Made by a program: the position numbers and the translations under genes. Shown one piece after another: positions 60,121-64,000 of a DNA stretch of 64,000 nucleotides (positions are counted from its first letter, which is position 1; every line of letters starts with the position of its first letter). The stretch covers positions 62,001 through 126,000 of the forward strand of contig JAGBDE010000001.1 in the NCBI GenBank assembly GCA_017937655.1. The letters are read 5' to 3'. Below the pieces are notes generated by a model. That model saw only the letters and a program-made list of their open reading frames with translations. It searched no databases and had not been told where the DNA came from. Origin of the DNA: Clostridia bacterium. GTDB taxonomy: Bacteria; Bacillota; Clostridia; Christensenellales; Aristaeellaceae.

Positions 60121-61530
60121 ATGCAGACCACACAAAAGTTCAACTGGCCTGATTTTCTGCGCAAGGTGGCGGTGATCGCCATCCCTGTGGCGCTGCAAAA
60201 CCTGCTGACCACCACCGGCAGCATGGTGGACACCATGATGATTGCCCCTCTTGGCAAAAATTCCGTAGGCGCCATTGGCCTTTGCGCGCAGTTTTCGTCC
60301 CTGCTGTTTGCGGGTTACTGGGGCTTTGTGGGCGGCGGCATGCTGTTTTTTGCTCAGTACTGGGGCGCCCGGGACGACAACGGCGTGAACCGCTCCTACG
60401 GCATGACCCTGCTGTGCATGATGACCGTAGGCATTCTGTTCAGTCTGGCGGCGGTGCTGTTCCCGGAAACCATCATGAAGATATACACCGACAAGGAAAA
60501 CCTGCAGAAGATCGGCGTGGAATATCTGCGCATTGTGGGCTTTGCCTATCCCCTGCAGGTGTATTCCATGGCCATGAGCGCGCTGCTCCGCTGCACCGAG
60601 CGCGTGCGCATTCCCCTGTATGCGTCCATCGCATCCGTGGCTACCAACATTGTCATGAACTACATCCTGATCTACGGCAAGCTGGGCCTGCCCGCCATGG
60701 GCATCCGGGGCGCTGCAACCGCTACGGTCATCGCCGCTGTGGTCAACGTGACCGTGGTGCTGATCTGCGGTCGCATCAACCGTCACCCCCATCTGTTCAA
60801 GATCAAGCGCCATTTCCGCTGGAACGGCACATTTGTCCGGGAGTATTTCCAAAAGTGCTTCCCCATCCTCTGCAATGAGATCCTCATCGGCGTGGGCAAC
60901 ATGGTCATCAACATCGTCCTGGGCCGCCAGGCAGAGGAAGCCATCGCCGCAACGGCTGTGTTCCGCACCCTGGAAGGCCTGGTCATCGGCTTCTTTGCAG
61001 GCTTTTCCAATGCGTCCTCCGTGCTGGTGGGCAAATGCGTGGGCTCCGGCGAGCTGCGCACCGCCTACGACCGGGCAAAGCGCATCGTGTACCTTTGCGG
61101 CGGATTCATTTTCCTGATCTGCCTGGGACTGATCATCTTCAACAAACCCATCCTGACGGTCATGAGCCTCAGCGGAGAATCCCTGAAAATCGGCACGGGA
61201 ATCCTGTGCATCTACTGCGTGGCCGCGGTGATCCGCATGTGCAACTGGACCCAGAACGATACCTTCCGTTCTGCGGGCGACCCCACCATCGGCACGATGC
61301 TGGAAATCGCCTTTATGTACCTGCTGCTGATTCCCGCCGTGTGTCTTACCGGCTTGGTGCTCCACGCGCCTTTCCTGGTCATCTTCCTGTGCTGCTACAT
61401 CGACGAGCCCATCCGGTTTGTGATCATGCATACCCACCTTTATTCCGGCAAATGGATCAAGCCCGTGACGGAAGAAGGCCGGGCCGCGCTGCCCGGGTTC
61501 ATGGAATCCCTGAAACGCAAACCCTGCTGA
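60121..61530 (+). CDS. MATE-family efflux transporter
   Basis: 469 residues, twelve membrane helices. MATE landmarks: VALQNLLTTTGSMVDTMM near the N-terminus and the repeat at helices 7-8 with FPILCNEILIGVGNMVIN. Na+ or H+ driven export of drugs or metabolites, substrate unknown. AGGA precedes the ATG. It ends at a strong terminator. Confidence 0.92.
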   Translation: MQTTQKFNWPDFLRKVAVIAIPVALQNLLTTTGSMVDTMMIAPLGKNSVGAIGLCAQFSSLLFAGYWGFVGGGMLFFAQYWGARDDNGVNRSYGMTLLCMMTVGILFSLAAVLFPETIMKIYTDKENLQKIGVEYLRIVGFAYPLQVYSMAMSALLRCTERVRIPLYASIASVATNIVMNYILIYGKLGLPAMGIRGAATATVIAAVVNVTVVLICGRINRHPHLFKIKRHFRWNGTFVREYFQKCFPILCNEILIGVGNMVINIVLGRQAEEAIAATAVFRTLEGLVIGFFAGFSNASSVLVGKCVGSGELRTAYDRAKRIVYLCGGFIFLICLGLIIFNKPILTVMSLSGESLKIGTGILCIYCVAAVIRMCNWTQNDTFRSAGDPTIGTMLEIAFMYLLLIPAVCLTGLVLHAPFLVIFLCCYIDEPIRFVIMHTHLYSGKWIKPVTEEGRAALPGFMESLKRKPC

Positions 61531-61536
61531 CATAAG

Positions 61537-61578
61537 AAAAACCCGCCGTCATCCACAAATGGATGACGACGGGTTTTG
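61537..61578. terminator. Bidirectional terminator between MATE and ROK genes
   Basis: AAAACCCGCCGTCATCC/GGATGACGACGGGTTTT stem with one mismatch; T-runs on both strands. Confidence 0.92.
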
Positions 61579-61584
61579 TTTTCA

Positions 61585-62811
61585 TCAATCAAAGGCCATG
61601 CCGGAGAAGAAGCGCTTGCGCAGCTGGGAAGATCCGCCGCGAGCAGCCAGGGTGGGCAGCTCCCGCTTGTCGTAAACGGTGGCAAAGCACTCGCCGCTGG
61701 GATAGTAGCGGAACTCTTCCAGTTCCTGCTTCAGGCAGCTGTCAAAATAGTCGTCCGCCCAGGCGAAATCGCCCTGGAACACAACAAGCTCCTGGTTATA
61801 GGCCAGGGACAGGTTATGCAGCGCCGCGGCAAAGCAATGGGCCAGGTACTTGACCACCTTGCGGGCAGCGGGGTCCCCCTCGGCAGAATGGGCAAACAGG
61901 CTGCGGAAGGAAAGCTCTTCCTCGGCAAGCCAGACGGGTTGTTCCTGTTCCAGAATCTTGCGGACCTGTTCCAGGCTGATGGCGCTTTCCAGGCAGCTGT
62001 GCTTGCCGCAGCCGCACTGGCCGGTATGCACGTCGCTGATCTGCATATGGCCGATTTCGCCAATCAGGGAATCCCGGCCGTTCAGGATGTGGCCCCGCTC
62101 AATCATACAGGCGGACACGCCCCAGGTGGTAAACACAGTCAGCAGGCGGCTTTCGGCGTACTCAGGATTGTCCAGCAGCATGGCGCGGCCGGAAGCCTTA
62201 CCGGCGTTTTCTACAAAATACATGCACTTGTCGCCAAAAATGGAGCGCAGGTGCTCTTCCAGCGGAATATCCACGCCCCAGCCAGGAGCATGGGAATTGT
62301 AGCGCAGCACGCCGGTGGAGTAGTCCACCGTACCGGCAACGGACAGCACCACGCCGTACAGTTCATCCATGGGAACGCTTTGCTCGGCCAGGTAGCCTTC
62401 CACGCATTCCTTCAGGTAAGTAAAGGCGGCTTCCAGGTTGTTATCCAGCCGGTGTTCATAACGGGCGATGGCATAAACGTCGCTGCCCACCAGGCCGGAC
62501 AGGGCCAGAGTAATGGCGTCTGGCCACAGGGCGATGGACAGGATCCGCCGGGTATCCGCAAAGACGAAATACTCGGACTTTCTTCCACCGCTGCTGGTAA
62601 CGCCGCCAAAACCGGCAGACTTTAACACGCCTTGCTCACAAAAATACTGCAAAGCGCGCATAATGGTAGGCTTACTGATGCCGGTCAGCTCATGAATGGC
62701 TGCTGTAGTCTGCTTCTGTCCGCCCAGGAAGGTTTCCAGGATTTTTTGACGGTTCACCAGCTTAATATCCGCCGGCACCGCAATTTTGTCGATAGAAATC
62801 TTCGTAACCAT
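61585..62811 (-). CDS. ROK-family transcriptional regulator
   Basis: 408 residues. An N-terminal winged helix (ETFLGGQKQTTAAIHELTGISKPTI, split about residues 25-50) is followed by an ROK sugar-kinase-like fold with the zinc motif CGCGKHSCLES and GEIGHMQI. NagC/XylR-like regulators sense sugars or sugar phosphates. The phosphate-loop glycine motif of active kinases is poor. The beta-galactosidase gene begins 0.7 kb away on the other strand, so it may be a target. Confidence 0.9.
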   Translation of the reverse strand: MVTKISIDKIAVPADIKLVNRQKILETFLGGQKQTTAAIHELTGISKPTIMRALQYFCEQGVLKSAGFGGVTSSGGRKSEYFVFADTRRILSIALWPDAITLALSGLVGSDVYAIARYEHRLDNNLEAAFTYLKECVEGYLAEQSVPMDELYGVVLSVAGTVDYSTGVLRYNSHAPGWGVDIPLEEHLRSIFGDKCMYFVENAGKASGRAMLLDNPEYAESRLLTVFTTWGVSACMIERGHILNGRDSLIGEIGHMQISDVHTGQCGCGKHSCLESAISLEQVRKILEQEQPVWLAEEELSFRSLFAHSAEGDPAARKVVKYLAHCFAAALHNLSLAYNQELVVFQGDFAWADDYFDSCLKQELEEFRYYPSGECFATVYDKRELPTLAARGGSSQLRKRFFSGMAFD

Positions 62812-62910
62812 TTTTTCACCCCGTTCGTTGTAAACAAGGTTATTTTACCACATTTTTTTGACAAAAGAAACCAAAACGGGGCAATTTTTTAAGAAAATTC
62901 CAAAACGTTT

Positions 62911-63306
62911 TTACATAACTTCTTTTATGCTGTCGGCCTTTTCCGTTTTCATCATGGCTTCCGCCCAGCTGACCAGGAATTTGGTGCAGATTTTCCGCTG
63001 CTTGGCGGGCATTTCCAAAAAGGTGGTGAGCAAAAGCTGCTCCTGCTCGCTGAGGTGATAGTCCTTGGCCAGCTGCTTGAGATTATTCTTGCCGGAAACG
63101 GTAAACATCTCGCCCTTGCCTTCGCGGAGCCACTCTTCGCTGACATTGTAGGTGCGGCAGATGCTCATGACCGTGCGCTCCGTAATGTTGCGCTTGCCGT
63201 TTTCAATGCTGGTCATATGTCCCTGGGTCAGGCCCAGGGCTTTGCTGAATTCCGTTTGGGTCATGTGAAGCGTCTGGCGTAATTTCTTAATGCGTTGGGA
63301 AATCAT
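62911..63306 (-). CDS. XRE-family HTH regulator
   Basis: 131 residues. An N-terminal Cro/CI HTH (MTQTEFSKALGLTQGHMTSIE, about 15-35) is followed by the segment NVSEEWLREGKGEMF common in clostridial SinR/XRE proteins and a helical tail. GGAGGAG precedes the ATG. It is divergent from the beta-galactosidase gene, and an inverted repeat lies between them. Confidence 0.9.
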   Translation of the reverse strand: MISQRIKKLRQTLHMTQTEFSKALGLTQGHMTSIENGKRNITERTVMSICRTYNVSEEWLREGKGEMFTVSGKNNLKQLAKDYHLSEQEQLLLTTFLEMPAKQRKICTKFLVSWAEAMMKTEKADSIKEVM

Positions 63307-63340
63307 AAGCTCCTCCGTAAATCCATATTTGACTTATTGT

Positions 63341-63364
63341 ACATTCACTATATTCGCAGAATGT
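63341..63364. promoter_or_regulatory. Inverted repeat in the XRE-lacZ intergenic region
   Basis: ACATTC-N12-GAATGT, a possible operator for the XRE regulator; extending it outward gives one mismatch. Confidence 0.35.
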
Positions 63365-63465
63365 GTATTTTACATGAACAAAAAAACTTTTTTTGCAATT
63401 CTCTTCCCTAATGGGGCTGTTTGTTGTATCATCATCAAAAAAGGAGATTCATACCCCCGCATCTG

Positions 63466-63490
63466 AAAGGAGGAAGCTGCCGAGGGCAGC
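63466..63490 (+). promoter_or_regulatory. Ribosome site with hairpin spacer before lacZ-like gene
   Basis: AAAGGAGGAA (63466-63475) lies more than 20 bases from the ATG, but GCTGCC-GAG-GGCAGC (63476-63490) between them folds into a perfect 6-base stem. That would bring the site to normal spacing of about 9 bases. Confidence 0.6.
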
Positions 63491-63499
63491 GAAATACAC

Positions 63500-64000
63500 A
63501 TGAGCTTCTCTTTTGCCAGACTGTCCGATCCCACCTATTTTGCAGAAAACAGAATCCCCGCCCATTCTGACCATCTTCTTTACGCCAATATGGAAGAACT
63601 TTCCAGCGGAACATCCAGCCTCCGCTGGTCCCTGAACGGCCTGTGGAAGTTTCATCATGCCCTGAATGAAGACCAGGTGATCCAAGGCTTTGAGGCCGCT
63701 GGGTACGACTGCCATCCCTGGGCCGATATCCCTGTGCCCGCTCACATTCAGCTGGAGGGGTATGGCGTGCCCCAGTACAGCAATATCCCCTACCCCTGGG
63801 ATGGCTACCATCAGGTGGATCCCGGCCAGCTGCCCACCACCTTCAACCCGGTGGCCTGCTATGTGAAGTATTTCTATCTGCCCAAAAACATGGAAGGCAA
63901 GCGGGTGTTCATCAGTTTTCAGGGCGTGGAAAGCTGCGTGGCGCTGTGGCTCAACGGCCAGTACGTGGGCTTCTCCTCCGACAGCTTCACCCCCCACGAG
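63500..64000 (+). CDS. Beta-galactosidase (GH2, LacZ type), N-terminal part
   Basis: The first 167 codons are present; the gene leaves the right edge. SLNGLWKFHHALNE, IPVPAHIQLEGYG, PQYSNIPYPWDG and FQGVESCVALWLNGQYVG are the sugar-binding domain motifs of LacZ-type GH2. The catalytic glutamates lie outside the window. The start ATG at 63500 has no nearer ribosome site than the hairpin-linked one. The divergent XRE and the ROK regulator nearby may control it. Confidence 0.9.
   Translation, partial: MSFSFARLSDPTYFAENRIPAHSDHLLYANMEELSSGTSSLRWSLNGLWKFHHALNEDQVIQGFEAAGYDCHPWADIPVPAHIQLEGYGVPQYSNIPYPWDGYHQVDPGQLPTTFNPVACYVKYFYLPKNMEGKRVFISFQGVESCVALWLNGQYVGFSSDSFTPHE

Noticed and set aside
1..64000. 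CRISPR arrays, tRNA/rRNA genes, IS elements, prophage or integrative element boundaries
   Set aside because: None seen on reading both strands; no repeat-spacer pattern, transposase or integrase gene. A dedicated tRNA scan was not possible.

Overview
The window is a chromosomal segment of an anaerobic, spore-forming, meso-DAP Firmicute of class Clostridia (Eubacteriales/Christensenellales-like; genus not determinable here). The reasons are a HydABC-type [FeFe] hydrogenase, Pta-AckA, dipicolinate synthase DpaAB, a LonB/Lon pair, a dcw cluster with a SpoVD-like PASTA transpeptidase, and a T-box leader. Base composition is fairly GC-rich by eye. I saw no rRNA, tRNA, CRISPR array, insertion sequence or prophage. 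Nearly everything looks like ordinary chromosomal gene content.

Layout: (1) 1-7764, minus strand: an electron-bifurcating hydrogenase locus (hydA start, hydB, a thioredoxin-like ferredoxin, hydC). It is mixed with a redox/signalling cassette of two HATPase proteins, two DRTGG proteins, a PHP protein and an H-cluster-like protein, with a SPOR-domain protein upstream. (2) 7890-9552: DUF6062, DUF3795 and dCMP deaminase. (3) 9670-15259: FtsK/SpoIIIE, a secreted DUF3298 protein and dpaB-dpaA. (4) 15264-19167: a GH65 phosphorylase with a cre-like site, a YkvI-type membrane protein and a GNAT acetyltransferase. (5) 19235-33116: ftsZ-ftsA and a compact dcw cluster, read mraZ-ftsL-spoVD/ftsI-murE-mraY-murD-ftsW/spoVE-murA-ftsQ. 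It lacks rsmH, murG, murC and murB. (6) 33300-42697: a metallophosphoesterase, an acidic zinc-ribbon protein, a secreted CAP protein, a small putative sporulation gene, an HhH-like protein, engB, lon, lonB and a class B sortase. (7) 42892-47825, plus strand: a phosphodiester glycosidase, a divergent Lgt-like membrane protein, an MGMT-type methyltransferase, pyruvate kinase and MntP. (8) 47811-51449, minus strand: a Tyr T-box operon (aminotransferase, tyrS, yigZ, small zinc ribbon). (9) 51463-55445: VOC protein, ackA, pta, and divergent tmcAL. (10) 55478-64000: a heterodimeric ABC exporter, a cysteine desulfurase, a MATE transporter, a ROK regulator, an XRE regulator and the start of a LacZ-type beta-galactosidase.

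The most interesting signal is regulatory. The exact pattern CAC-N16-CATAGGAT(G/A), a sigma-K-type promoter, occurs three times on the minus strand: before dpaA, before murA, and before a 114-residue orphan ORF. At dpaA and murA the -35/-10 spacer also encodes an anti-Shine-Dalgarno arm. Read-through mRNA from the upstream gene would hide the ribosome binding site, whereas mRNA starting at the promoter would lack that arm. The third gene has no co-directional upstream neighbour and has no such hairpin. This looks like a built-in insulation device for sporulation genes lying inside vegetative transcription units.
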